The notes: generated by a model from the letters alone, not told the origin. Shown: positions 24,739-33,395, counted from the first letter of the stretch. The stretch is DNA of 64,000 nt from an uncultured Collinsella sp. (GCA_900542155.1 UQMD01000002.1:155318-219317); one strand, 5' to 3'. Translations and numbers: made by a program.

Positions 24739-27486
24739 TTACTTGGCGTCGGCCCAGGTTACTCCGGTTGAGGCTTCGGCGATCAACGGTACGCGGAGGT
24801 CTACTACGTGTTCCATGACGTCGCGGACCATGGTGGTTAGGCGCTCGACTTCGTTGACGGGGCACTCAAAGTCCAGTTCGTCGTGTACCTGCAAAATCAT
24901 GTGGGCGGCAAAGCCCTCTTCTTCCAGACGGCGGCTCACGCGGGCCATCGCGATCTTGATGATGTCGGCCGCGGTGCCCTGCATGGGATGGTTCATGGCC
25001 GTGCGCTCGCCAAAGCCGCGGAGTTGCGGGTTTTTGGCCTTGAGCTCGGGAATATGGCGTCTGCGGCCATACATGGTCTCGGCATAGCCCGTCTGCTTGG
25101 CGCGCGCCACCACATTGTCGAGGAACGTGCGCACGCCCGGGTAGGCCTCGTAGTAGCGATCGATCATGTCGCGCGCCTCGGCCATCGAGATGTGCAGCGA
25201 CTGCGACAGGCCATAGGCCTGCTGGCCGTACACAATGCCAAAGTTCACGGCCTTGGCGCGGCTGCGCAGGTCGGGCGTCACCTCGGACACCGGCACGCCA
25301 AATACGCGCGCGGCCGTCTCGGCATGGAAGTCCTCGCCCTCGTTAAAGGCGCGCACCAGGTGCTCATCACCCGAAAGATGCGCGAGCAGGCGCAGCTCGA
25401 TCTGCGAGTAGTCCACCGCCAAAAAGACGCTGCCCTCGCCCGCCGAGAACGCCGTCTTGACGGTACGCCCCAGCTCCGAGCGCGTCGGAATGTTTTGCAG
25501 ATTGGGGTCGCTCGAAGACAAACGCCCCGTCGCGGTGATGGTCTGGTTGTACGTGGTGTGCACGCGACCGTCACCACGGCGCAGCGGGCCCAGCGTGTCC
25601 AGATAGGTCGACTTAATCTTGGACTTCTCACGCCAGTCCAAGATCAGACGCACGATCTCGTGGTCACGAGCAAGGTCGCTCAGCACCTTGGCGTTGGTCG
25701 AATAGTAGCCGCGCTTGGTCTTTTTGAGGCCCTTGGTCGGAAGCCCCATAACATCAAACAGCACGTGCGAGAGCTGCATGGGACTGCCGATGTTAAAGGT
25801 CTCGTCGCCGGCCAGGTCGCGAATGCTGCGCTCGACCTCGGCAATCTGGGTCGCCAGGCCCTCGGACAGACTGTGCAGGCGGTCGGGGTCCACAAGCATG
25901 CCCGCGCGCTCCATCTTGGCAAGCACCGGCACAAGCGGCATCTCGATGCCGTCGAACACGTTGGCGGCATTCTCGCGGGCCATGCACTCGCGCAACGGCG
26001 CCACGAGCGCCAACGTCAGGGCCGCAGTACGGGCGGCAGACGCCGGAGCGTCCTCACCAGCATCCTCTGCGCCGCGCGCCGCAGGCAGCGCCATCTGCAG
26101 ATACGTATCGGCAAGATATGCCTCATCGAACTCGGAGCGATCGGAATCCAGCAGATAGGCAGCGACCACGGTATCGAAGATACGCGTGGAATCAGCGGAC
26201 AGCGGGTCCATGAGCTCGGGCTCAGAAGAGTCGACGGGCGAAAGCTCATGCAACAGCGTCTTCATATCCGGGCTCGCCACACGGCCCTCCATAAACAGAC
26301 GCGCGAGCACGCCGGCAATCACGCCGTGGGCGAAGTTGAAGCCCTCAACCTCAGCCGCCGCACCGCCGTCGCCCTCCTCGAGCGCAAACAGCCCCTTGGA
26401 CGTCGCCAGCCACAGCGTACGCGTCAGGCCAAAGAGCGCGCCCTCTTCCTTGTCGTCGTCCACCACGGCGGCGACCCACTCGCCGGCATCAATCGCGCGG
26501 GAGACCTCAGCTGCAACGGCACCAAGCGCGTCAGCATCACCGGCGGCAGCACGCAAAACGGCGGGCATCTCAAACGTGCTGGCAGCAGCAGCCCCGCCCT
26601 CGTCGCCGATCAGCGCCAAGAAACGGTTCTGCATGGCCGTAATGCCGAGCGTGCCCAGTGCCGCAGACACCTCGTCGACAGAAAACGCCGGGAAAGACGT
26701 CGCCTCAAAGTCGAGCTCAACAGGCGCATCGGTGCGAATGGTCGCGACCTTGCGGCTCAGCAGCGCATCATCGATGTGCGCACGCAGGTTCTCGCCCATC
26801 TTGCCCTTGACCTCGTCGGCATGCGCGATAACCTCGTCCAAGCTGCCGTACTGCGCGATAAGCGCACTCGCCTTTTTGGGACCGATGCCCGGCACGCCGG
26901 GAATGTTATCCGACGTATCGCCCTTCAGGCCGTAAAAATCGGGCACGAGCGCCGGCGTGATGCCGTGGTACAGATCGTCCACGCTCTCGGGCGTCATGAT
27001 CGCCACGTCGGACAGGCCCTTGCGGGTCGAGACCACGTTGACGTGCTCGGTCACGAGCTGATACATATCGCGATCACCGGTCACCAGCAGCATGTCACAG
27101 CCGGCCTGCTCGCCCAGGCGCGCCATAGTGCCCAGGATGTCATCGCCTTCCCAGCCCTCGGACTGCAAAATTGGCACGTTGAGCGCGGCGAGCAGCTCCT
27201 TAATCATGGGAAACTGTGCGTGCAGATCGGGGTCCATGGGCGGGCGCTGAGCCTTGTACTGCGGCAGCATCTCCATGCGCACGCGCGGCTTGCCCTTATC
27301 AAATGCCACGACCACACCGTCGGGGTTAAAGGCATCGATCATCTTGAGGAACATATTCAAAAAGCCAAAGATCGCGTTGGTGGGACGACCGTCCGGCGCG
27401 TTCATGGTGGGCGGCACGGCGTGGAAGGCGCGGTGCATGAGCGAGTTGCCGTCGATAACGGCAAAGGTGCGGCGCTTGTCAGACAT
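24739..27486 (-). CDS. polA: DNA polymerase I
   Basis: This 915-residue repair and Okazaki-fragment polymerase has three regions. The 5'-nuclease domain covers about the first 300 residues (VIDGNSLMHRAFH, GWEGDDILGT, VTGDRDMYQLV, KGDTSDNIPGVPGIGPKKA). The middle exonuclease-like domain lacks the DxE motif expected near its start, so proofreading is probably lost, as in Bacillus and Thermus enzymes. The polymerase domain has DPNLQNIPTRSELGR, VDYSQIELRLLAHLSGD, the RSRAKAVNFGIVYG finger helix and QVHDELDFE. The ATG follows GCGAGGTATTCTAT. The last roughly 60 codons use many A-ending codons, unlike the rest of the gene (see findings). Confidence 0.96.
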   Translation of the reverse strand: MSDKRRTFAVIDGNSLMHRAFHAVPPTMNAPDGRPTNAIFGFLNMFLKMIDAFNPDGVVVAFDKGKPRVRMEMLPQYKAQRPPMDPDLHAQFPMIKELLAALNVPILQSEGWEGDDILGTMARLGEQAGCDMLLVTGDRDMYQLVTEHVNVVSTRKGLSDVAIMTPESVDDLYHGITPALVPDFYGLKGDTSDNIPGVPGIGPKKASALIAQYGSLDEVIAHADEVKGKMGENLRAHIDDALLSRKVATIRTDAPVELDFEATSFPAFSVDEVSAALGTLGITAMQNRFLALIGDEGGAAAASTFEMPAVLRAAAGDADALGAVAAEVSRAIDAGEWVAAVVDDDKEEGALFGLTRTLWLATSKGLFALEEGDGGAAAEVEGFNFAHGVIAGVLARLFMEGRVASPDMKTLLHELSPVDSSEPELMDPLSADSTRIFDTVVAAYLLDSDRSEFDEAYLADTYLQMALPAARGAEDAGEDAPASAARTAALTLALVAPLRECMARENAANVFDGIEMPLVPVLAKMERAGMLVDPDRLHSLSEGLATQIAEVERSIRDLAGDETFNIGSPMQLSHVLFDVMGLPTKGLKKTKRGYYSTNAKVLSDLARDHEIVRLILDWREKSKIKSTYLDTLGPLRRGDGRVHTTYNQTITATGRLSSSDPNLQNIPTRSELGRTVKTAFSAGEGSVFLAVDYSQIELRLLAHLSGDEHLVRAFNEGEDFHAETAARVFGVPVSEVTPDLRSRAKAVNFGIVYGQQAYGLSQSLHISMAEARDMIDRYYEAYPGVRTFLDNVVARAKQTGYAETMYGRRRHIPELKAKNPQLRGFGERTAMNHPMQGTAADIIKIAMARVSRRLEEEGFAAHMILQVHDELDFECPVNEVERLTTMVRDVMEHVVDLRVPLIAEASTGVTWADAK

Positions 27487-27652
27487 ATAGAATACCTCGC
27501 TTTGGGCTGGGCACGATTTGCTCCCACCAGTTTACACGCTCCCCGCCTCGCGGCCACCGCACATCAAGCTCCCCCGCCACCGCGCGCCCGCGCGTGATAC
27601 GATGGCTCACGGTACATTAACCAGCACGATCGATCCGAAAGGAGCCTGCGTC

Positions 27653-29050
27653 ATGGAGCGTCCCTGCGCATGGAAAAAGTACACGCCACAGCAGATCGAG
27701 GAGCTCGAGGAGCTTTGCCGCGGCTATAAGCAGTTTTTGAGCGAGAACAAGACCGAGCGCCTGTGCGTCAAGACCGGTATCAAGATGGCCGAGGAGGCGG
27801 GCTACGTCAATCTGGAGACCGTGATTGCCGAGGGCCGCGCGCTCAAGGCCGGCGACAAGGTGTACGCCGCCAATCACGGCAAGGACCTCATGCTCGTCAA
27901 CCTGGGCACCGCCCCGCTCGAGCAGGGCTTTAACATCCTGGGCGCCCACGTGGACTCGCCGCGCCTGGACCTCAAGCAGAACCCCGCCTTCGAGGCCGGC
28001 GACATGGCTTATCTCGACACGCACTACTATGGCGGCGTCAAGAGCTACCACTGGGTCGCTTCCCCGCTCGCACTCGTAGGCGTCATCTGCAAAAAGGACG
28101 GCACCACCGTCGACATCAACATCGGTGACAAGGCCGACGACCCGGTCTTTACCATCTCCGACCTGCTGATCCACCTCTCGAGCGAGCAGATGGCCAAGCC
28201 CGCCAAGGACGCCGTCGACGCCGAGATCCTCGACGTGATCGTGGGCGGCCGCCCCGTCAGGTTTGACGAGGACGACAAGGACGCCCCCAAGGAGCCCGTC
28301 AAGCAGATGTTCCTGGACATCCTCAAGGAGCAGTACGCCGTCGAGGAGGAGGACTTCCTCTCCGCCGAGATCGAGGTCGTGCCCGCCGGCCCGGCCCGCG
28401 ACATGGGCCTCGACCGCTCCATGATTCTGGGCTATGGCCACGACGACCGTGTCTGCGCCTATCCGTCCATGCTCGCCCAGATCAACGTCGCCAACGTGGA
28501 GCGCACGAGTATCACACTCATCGTCGACAAGGAGGAGATCGGTTCCGTGGGTGCCACCGGCATGACGAGTCGCTTCTTCGAGAACACCGTCGCCGAGATC
28601 ATGACGCTCGCCGGCGAGGATAGCCCGCTGGCCCTGCGCCGTGCACTCGCCCACAGCCGTATGCTCTCCTCTGACGTGTCCGCCGGCTTCGACCCGGGCT
28701 ACGCCGGCAAGTTCGAAACCAAGAACGCAGCCTTTATGGGTCGCGGCCTGTGCTTTAACAAGTACACGGGCAGCCGCGGCAAGGGCGGCTCTAACGACGC
28801 CGACGCCGAGTATGTGGCCCTCATCCGCGACATCATGGACGAGGCCGGCGTGGACTTCCAGACCTGTGAGCTCGGCCGCGTCAACGCGGGCGGCGGCGGC
28901 ACCATCGCCTACATCATGGCCAAGTACGGCATGAACGTCATCGACTCCGGCGTTGCCGTCCTGTCCATGCACGCCCTGTGGGAGGTCGCCAACAAGGCCG
29001 ACATTTACGAGGCATATCGCGGCTACAAGGCCTTCATCGAGCGCGCCTAA
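27653..29050 (+). CDS. M18 family aminopeptidase
   Basis: This 465-residue cytoplasmic zinc peptidase removes N-terminal residues, usually aspartate, glutamate or hydrophobic ones. Metal and catalytic motifs are GAHVDSPRLDLK (about 96-107), VDKEEIGSVGATG with the catalytic and zinc glutamates, the zinc aspartate in SSDVSAGFDPG, and the final zinc histidine in VLSMHALWEV near the C-terminus. The length fits the M18 family. ATG 27653 lies eight bases after AAAGGAG; the longer upstream frame is rejected. It is divergent from polA and followed by a palindromic element. Confidence 0.93.
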   Translation: MERPCAWKKYTPQQIEELEELCRGYKQFLSENKTERLCVKTGIKMAEEAGYVNLETVIAEGRALKAGDKVYAANHGKDLMLVNLGTAPLEQGFNILGAHVDSPRLDLKQNPAFEAGDMAYLDTHYYGGVKSYHWVASPLALVGVICKKDGTTVDINIGDKADDPVFTISDLLIHLSSEQMAKPAKDAVDAEILDVIVGGRPVRFDEDDKDAPKEPVKQMFLDILKEQYAVEEEDFLSAEIEVVPAGPARDMGLDRSMILGYGHDDRVCAYPSMLAQINVANVERTSITLIVDKEEIGSVGATGMTSRFFENTVAEIMTLAGEDSPLALRRALAHSRMLSSDVSAGFDPGYAGKFETKNAAFMGRGLCFNKYTGSRGKGGSNDADAEYVALIRDIMDEAGVDFQTCELGRVNAGGGGTIAYIMAKYGMNVIDSGVAVLSMHALWEVANKADIYEAYRGYKAFIERA

Positions 29051-29063
29051 CCAACCCTTCATC

Positions 29064-29130
29064 AGTTGCGGTGAAATACGGACTAAACTGGCCCATAAAC
29101 GGCCAAAACAGGCCGTATTCCACCGCAACT
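29064..29130. repeat. imperfect inverted repeat related to 8421-8491
   Basis: The arms at 29064-29083 and 29111-29130 are about 20 bp with two mismatches. The left arm AGTTGCGGTGAAATACGGAC is nearly the same as the arm of the element at 8421. The 27-base interior holds GGCC...GGCC. It lies between the aminopeptidase and yaaA, in the yaaA leader. Confidence 0.8.
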
Positions 29131-29153
29131 TCCTTTTTGGCAGAGGAGAGTCC

Positions 29154-29963
29154 ATGCTGCAGGTCATCATTTCGCCCGCCAAGCAGATGCGTGCGGCCCA
29201 AGATGCTTTTGAAGTCCTGGGCATTCCACCTTTTGCGCACGAGACGGCTCGCCTCCACCGCGCACTGCTAGATATCGAGCGGAATGAAGGCAGCGGAGGT
29301 CTGCAGGCGCTCTGGAACGTGAGCGACAAACTGCTGGGGCCTTGCCTCAACACCCTGCATGAGTTTGGGCCCATCCTGAAAAACGGCGATCTCGACAATC
29401 CCGCGCTCGCCCGTCACCTCTCCCCTGCCGTCATGTCCTATCACGGCATTCAATACCAGAGCATGGCGCCCGAGGTGATGGATTCCGCGCAGCTCGCATG
29501 GCTGCAAGACCATCTGTGGATCCTCTCGGGCCTTTACGGATGCGTGCGCCCCTTTCATGCCGTTGAACCGTATCGGCTGGAGATGGGCGCGAAGCTTGCC
29601 GTCGACGATGCCCGAGACCTCTATGCGTTTTGGGGCGACAAGCTCGCACGGGCCATCGCTCTGGCGGGCTCCAACGCTACGATCGTCAACCTCGCCAGCG
29701 CGGAATACGCCAAAGCCGTTCTGCCCCGCCTCACCACCGATGCCACGGTCGTCACATGCCTCTTTGGCGAAGGCATCCGCAACGGCAAGCCCATCCAGCG
29801 CTCGACCGCCAGCAAAAAGGCACGCGGCTCCATGGTGCGCTGGATGGCAGAAAACAAGCTCGAGGATGTAAGCGGGCTCACCGCGTTCGACGTTGGTTAT
29901 CGCCACTTTCCCGAGCTTTCAAATAAAAACACTTTGGTCTTCCTGAACGAACAGGCCTTGTAG
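29154..29963 (+). CDS. yaaA: peroxide stress protein YaaA (UPF0246)
   Basis: This 269-residue protein is from a family that binds DNA and limits iron-driven oxidative damage in E. coli. The N-terminus MLQVIISPAKQM matches the family opening. The conserved segments MSYHGIQYQSMAP and HLWILSGLYGCVRPFHAVEPYRLEM follow, then FWGDKLARA and NLASAEYAKAV, and near the end GYRHFPELSNKNTLVF. The ATG at 29154 has GAGGAG six bases before it. Its role in this anaerobe-like organism is inferred from the family only. Confidence 0.92.
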   Translation: MLQVIISPAKQMRAAQDAFEVLGIPPFAHETARLHRALLDIERNEGSGGLQALWNVSDKLLGPCLNTLHEFGPILKNGDLDNPALARHLSPAVMSYHGIQYQSMAPEVMDSAQLAWLQDHLWILSGLYGCVRPFHAVEPYRLEMGAKLAVDDARDLYAFWGDKLARAIALAGSNATIVNLASAEYAKAVLPRLTTDATVVTCLFGEGIRNGKPIQRSTASKKARGSMVRWMAENKLEDVSGLTAFDVGYRHFPELSNKNTLVFLNEQAL

Positions 29964-30003
29964 GATCACCGCTACTTTTGAATGTGCCGCCTAGGCACGG
30001 CGT

Positions 30004-30519
30004 CTATTCCGCCAAGCCGTCGGCTTTGGCAATTTCATTTGTCGAGCCGTCCTGATAGGTAATCTTGACATGCTCAACCTCGGACACCGCAACACCCGTC
30101 GGAGGCTCCAGGCGCCATTCCGTCAGCGCAATGTCCATGGTCGTGGGCACATCTCCTTGATCTTTGAGCTTCACCGTGAGCGTTTTGAGCGCCGCGTCAA
30201 ACGTCACGCGTTCGATTTCTTCACCTGGAATGGACCCACCACTCAGCTGCAGCTGCACAAACTCATCGCGCGGGTACCAATAATCGCCCGGCGCGGCAAC
30301 GGTATTGCCGCCCGTAACCTTCACCGTCATGATCGGCAGGGCGTCATCAGCCTCAAACTCCCAGGCAGCGCCGCCGCGACCGCCAAACGTCCAGATACAA
30401 AAGGCAATCACCAGCACGGCAAGCACCGCAAAGCCAATCGCGACAAGGCCATGGTGCGCACGGCTTTCCTCGGCCGATACATCCCATTGCGTCTCTCGAT
30501 ATAGATGCTTGTCTTCCAT
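30004..30519 (-). CDS. single-pass membrane protein of unknown function
   Basis: This 171-residue protein is not one I recognise. A short cytoplasmic N-terminus (about 28 residues) is followed by one hydrophobic helix, VAIGFAVLAVLVIAFCIW, then an exported domain rich in beta-type sequence with no cysteine pairs. The ATG at 30519 follows GGGGAGG. It is divergent from the thiamine unit; the start of this gene and the TPP riboswitch promoter face away from each other in about 70 bases. Nothing links it to thiamine beyond position. Confidence 0.65.
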   Translation of the reverse strand: MEDKHLYRETQWDVSAEESRAHHGLVAIGFAVLAVLVIAFCIWTFGGRGGAAWEFEADDALPIMTVKVTGGNTVAAPGDYWYPRDEFVQLQLSGGSIPGEEIERVTFDAALKTLTVKLKDQGDVPTTMDIALTEWRLEPPTGVAVSEVEHVKITYQDGSTNEIAKADGLAE

Positions 30520-30544
30520 GTTCGCCTCCCCACAGGCACGCTCG

Positions 30545-30575
30545 TTGGCCCAATCGTACCCATTCAGGCTATACT
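30545..30575 (+). promoter_or_regulatory. thiC promoter
   Basis: TTGGCC (30545-30550) and TATACT (30570-30575) are separated by 19 bases and lie just before the TPP riboswitch. Confidence 0.55.
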
Positions 30576-30587
30576 TGAGCCCATGAC

Positions 30588-30683
30588 ATAACGGGGAGCT
30601 TGCAGGACAAGACGGCAGGCTGAGATTGGGCGCGCCCGCCCTGACCCGCAAACCTGATATGGGTAATGCCAACGAAGGGAGCC
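30588..30683 (+). ncRNA. TPP riboswitch (thi-box)
   Basis: This element senses thiamine pyrophosphate in the thiC leader. The conserved blocks are present in order: ACGGGGAGC (30591-30599), CTGAGA (30620-30625), GACCC, then AACCTGAT...GGGTAATGCCAACGAAGGGA (30651-30680). The thiC ribosome site and ATG follow within ten bases. The aptamer therefore ends next to the start codon, which suggests control of translation initiation rather than a separate terminator. Confidence 0.95.
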
Positions 30684-30689
30684 GTGCCA

Positions 30690-32024
30690 ATGAGCACACA
30701 GACCGAGCCCAAGCTCGTCACGCAAATCGACTTCGCCCGCGCCGGGCAGATCACACCGCAGATGAAGGAGGTTGCCGAGCGCGAGCATCGCGACCCCGAG
30801 TACATCCGCGAGCGCGTGGCCGACGGCCGCATCGCCATTCCCGCCAACATCGTGCATATCAAAAAGGGCATGCGAGCCTTTGGTGTCGGCGAGGGCCTGT
30901 CCACCAAGGTCAACGTCAACCTGGGCATCTCGGGCGACAAGGCCGATGCCGCCGAGGAGTGGAAGAAGGTCAAGATTGCCGAGGACTTTGGCGCCGACGC
31001 CATCATGGACCTCTCCAACTCGGGCAAGACGCGCCAGTTCCGCCAGCAGCTCATCGACGAGACGCCACTCATGGTGGGCACCGTCCCCATGTACGACGCC
31101 ATCGGCTACATGGAAAAGCCGCTGGTCAAGCTGACCAAGGACGACCTGTTCGAGGTCGTGCGCGCGCATGCCGAGGACGGCGTGGACTTTATGACCATCC
31201 ACTGCGGCATCAACAAGTCGGTCACTAAGACCTTTAAGGAGACCGGCCGCCTGATGAACATCGTCAGCCGCGGCGGTTCGCTGCTGTTTGGCTGGATGGA
31301 GGTCACCGGCAACGAAAACCCCTTCTACGAGTACTTTGACGAGCTGCTCGAGATTTGCCACGAGTACGACGTGACGATTTCGCTCGGCGACTCCTGCCGC
31401 CCGGGCTGCCTCTACGACTCCAACGATGCCACCGAGACCGCCGAGATGATCGAGCTGGGCAAGCTGTGCAAGCGCGCATGGGCCGCCGGCGTCCAGGTCA
31501 TGGTCGAGGGACCGGGCCACATGGCGCTCGACGAGATCGCCGCCAATATGAAACTGCAGAAGCGCCTGTGCCACAACGCCCCGTTCTATGTGCTCGGGCC
31601 GCTGGTGACCGATATCGGTGTGGGATACGACCACATCACCGCCGCCATCGGTGGCGCCATCTCCGCCAGCTCCGGCGCCGACTTCCTGTGCTACGTGACG
31701 CCGGCCGAGCACCTATGCCTGCCCAACGCCCAGGACGTGCTCGATGGCCTCATGGCTACCAAGATCGCCGCACACGCCGCCGATATCGCCAAGAAGGTGC
31801 CGCACGCCCGCGACATGGACGACAAGATGGGCCAGGCACGCCGCAAGCTCGACTGGGACGCCATGTGGAAGTGCGCGCTCGACCCAGTTACGGGCAAGAA
31901 GCGCTACGAGGAGTCTCCCGCCGCCACCGAGGGCACTTGCACTATGTGTGGCAAGATGTGCGCCGTCCGTACCGTTAACAAGGTGTTCGAAGGCACAACG
32001 ATCGATCTTGGCATGGAGGATTAA
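30690..32024 (+). CDS. thiC: phosphomethylpyrimidine synthase
   Basis: This 444-residue radical-SAM enzyme turns aminoimidazole ribotide into the thiamine pyrimidine HMP-P. Family segments include IPANIVHIKKGMRAFGVG, DLSNSGKTRQFRQQL, TIHCGIN and SLGDSCRPGCLYDSND. The cluster cysteines near the C-terminus read CTMCGKMC, i.e. CX2CX3C, one residue shorter than the CX2CX4C of the E. coli form. This, with the shorter overall length, fits the short ThiC type found in anaerobes and archaea (from memory). The ATG at 30690 lies about eight bases after GGGAG within the riboswitch end. thiD follows after 178 bases. Confidence 0.96.
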   Translation: MSTQTEPKLVTQIDFARAGQITPQMKEVAEREHRDPEYIRERVADGRIAIPANIVHIKKGMRAFGVGEGLSTKVNVNLGISGDKADAAEEWKKVKIAEDFGADAIMDLSNSGKTRQFRQQLIDETPLMVGTVPMYDAIGYMEKPLVKLTKDDLFEVVRAHAEDGVDFMTIHCGINKSVTKTFKETGRLMNIVSRGGSLLFGWMEVTGNENPFYEYFDELLEICHEYDVTISLGDSCRPGCLYDSNDATETAEMIELGKLCKRAWAAGVQVMVEGPGHMALDEIAANMKLQKRLCHNAPFYVLGPLVTDIGVGYDHITAAIGGAISASSGADFLCYVTPAEHLCLPNAQDVLDGLMATKIAAHAADIAKKVPHARDMDDKMGQARRKLDWDAMWKCALDPVTGKKRYEESPAATEGTCTMCGKMCAVRTVNKVFEGTTIDLGMED

Positions 32025-32115
32025 CGCGTCACCGGAGCCGCAATCGGTAACATGGTGTTCGTCAATTGTTGACGTGTGAACATTTGCTTACATTTGCGTA
32101 AAGATTGCATCGCCC

Positions 32116-32156
32116 GCCCGGGTTCGGAATACAGCCGGCCCGGGCATCTTTATAAT
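32116..32156 (+). terminator. hairpin between thiC and thiD, overlapping a TATAAT
   Basis: GCCCGGG (32116-32122) pairs with CCCGGGC (32139-32145), extended by two T-G pairs, and is followed by ATCTTTATAAT. It may be a weak thiC terminator. The trailing TATAAT (32151-32156) may also serve as a -10 for thiD. Confidence 0.45.
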
Positions 32157-32202
32157 GCAGACTTAAAGACCCATTTGAATCCGACCGGACAAGGGAGTGA
32201 GC

Positions 32203-33033
32203 ATGGATCGCAGTAAGGTACCCGCCGTTCTGTCCATCGCGGGATCCGATTCCAGCGGCGGTGCCGGCATTCAGGCCGACATCAAGACCATCACGGCGCA
32301 CCGCCTGTATGCCGAGACGGCCATAACCGCCATCACAGCGCAAAACACCCTGGGCGTCACCGCCGTGCAGGATATCTCGCCAGATATCGTAGCCGCGCAA
32401 ATTGACGCCGTCTTTGACGATATCCGCCCCAGCGCCGTCAAGATTGGCATGGTCTCCTCTGCCGAGATTATCGAAGTCATCGCAGACCGCTTGAGCGCTT
32501 GGAACGCAACGAACGTGGTCGTCGACCCCGTCATGGTCGCCACCTCGGGCGCGCGATTGATTGCCGAGGATGCCTCCGAGGCACTCACCCGCCGCCTGTT
32601 CCCGTTGGCAACGGTCATCACGCCCAACATTCCCGAGGCCATGACGCTGCTCGACTACGAGGTCGATTCCGAGCGCACGCAACAAAATGCCGCTATGCTC
32701 CTCACCCGCCGTTTTGGCTGCGCAGCCTTGGTTAAGGGCGGTCATTTTGTCAACGAGGCCAACGACGTACTGGCCGAGCCTGCGCCCCTCGATGACGAGG
32801 GCAACCACCTGGGCGATCCGCTCACTACGTGGTTTCGCCACAAGCGCATCGAGACCGACAACACGCACGGCACCGGCTGCACACTCTCGTCCGCCATCGC
32901 CTGCGCGCTGGCCCAGGGCATGGATCTTGCCGATGCCGTCAACGCCGGCAAGGCCTACTTAACGGGCGCTCTGGCCGCCGGCTTTGACATGGGCAAAGGC
33001 TCCGGCCCCGTCAACCACATGTGGCAGTACTAA
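32203..33033 (+). CDS. thiD: hydroxymethylpyrimidine/phosphomethylpyrimidine kinase
   Basis: This 276-residue enzyme phosphorylates HMP and HMP-P to HMP-PP, the step after ThiC in thiamine synthesis. It opens AVLSIAGSDSSGGAGIQADIK and continues with AITAITAQNTLGV. The VVDPVMVATSGA segment, TPNIPEA and the C-terminal catalytic motif THGTGCTLSSAIAC complete the ribokinase-type pattern. The ATG at 32203 lies five bases after AAGGGAG; the GTG six bases upstream is embedded in that site. A pyridoxal kinase side activity is possible. Downstream begins the palindrome-rich zone. Confidence 0.94.
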   Translation: MDRSKVPAVLSIAGSDSSGGAGIQADIKTITAHRLYAETAITAITAQNTLGVTAVQDISPDIVAAQIDAVFDDIRPSAVKIGMVSSAEIIEVIADRLSAWNATNVVVDPVMVATSGARLIAEDASEALTRRLFPLATVITPNIPEAMTLLDYEVDSERTQQNAAMLLTRRFGCAALVKGGHFVNEANDVLAEPAPLDDEGNHLGDPLTTWFRHKRIETDNTHGTGCTLSSAIACALAQGMDLADAVNAGKAYLTGALAAGFDMGKGSGPVNHMWQY

Positions 33034-33042
33034 ATAGCCAGC

Positions 33043-33079
33043 AACCTGCCAAAAAGGGACAGGTTTATTTTGGCAGGTT
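33043..33079. repeat. palindrome with 12-bp arms, AAGGGACAG core
   Basis: AACCTGCCAAAA (33043-33054) pairs with 33068-33079. The centre reads AGGGACAGGTTTA. It starts ten bases after the thiD stop and belongs to the variable-arm palindrome set. Confidence 0.8.
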
Positions 33080-33098
33080 TTACCTGGGCAAACGTCAA

Positions 33099-33128
33099 AA
33101 CCGCCACAAGGGCACCTTTGTGGCGGTT
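33099..33128. repeat. palindrome with 10-bp arms, GGGCACCT core
   Basis: AACCGCCACA (33099-33108) pairs with TGTGGCGGTT (33119-33128), with AAGGGCACCT between. The arm is one base away from that of the element at 34143-34179, suggesting relatedness with coordinated change in both arms. Confidence 0.8.
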
Positions 33129-33137
33129 CCTGCAAAT

Positions 33138-33354
33138 ATCTCGATCTGTAACAGTTAGAGTCCTTTTTTAGGTCCACCTGTTATAGATTGAGATTTTTCA
33201 CTCTGGCCCTTTCGCATATCTCGATCTGTAACAGGTGGAGACGATTTAGCCACCCAGATGTTACAGATCGAGACATTCAAATTCCGCTGAAACGAAAATC
33301 TCAATCTGTAACAGCAACTCGGCAAAATCGACTCAAGATGTTACGGATTAAGAC
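33138..33354. repeat. six 17-bp sites at exact 40-bp spacing, alternating orientation
   Basis: Copies of ATCTCRATCTGTAACAG or its complement start at 33138 (+), 33178 (-), 33218 (+), 33258 (-), 33298 (+) and 33338 (-). The starts are spaced exactly 40 bases apart. Intervening 23-base stretches are unrelated to one another. The array can also be read as three hairpins of 57 bp at an 80-bp period. Copies differ at one to three positions, mostly purine or pyrimidine swaps. It is not a CRISPR array: repeats are short and alternate in direction, and no cas gene is in the window. Confidence 0.9.
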
Positions 33355-33366
33355 AAACGCACAGGT

Positions 33367-33395
33367 GGTGCAAAAGGGTCAGGCTACCTTGCACC
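33367..33395. repeat. palindrome with 7-bp arms, AAGGGTCAGG core
   Basis: GGTGCAA (33367-33373) pairs with TTGCACC (33389-33395) around AAGGGTCAGGCTACC. The inner AAGG and CCTT-like bases extend the pairing. It resembles the other variable-arm palindromes nearby. Confidence 0.7.

Noticed and set aside
24883..27597. 904-codon plus-strand frame opposite polA
   Set aside because: It is antisense to a clear polA with all family motifs; the composition is typical of a mirror frame.
33138..33354. CRISPR array interpretation of the 40-bp repeats
   Set aside because: Repeats are 17 bp, alternate in orientation and vary; spacers are 23 bp; no cas genes are present in the window.
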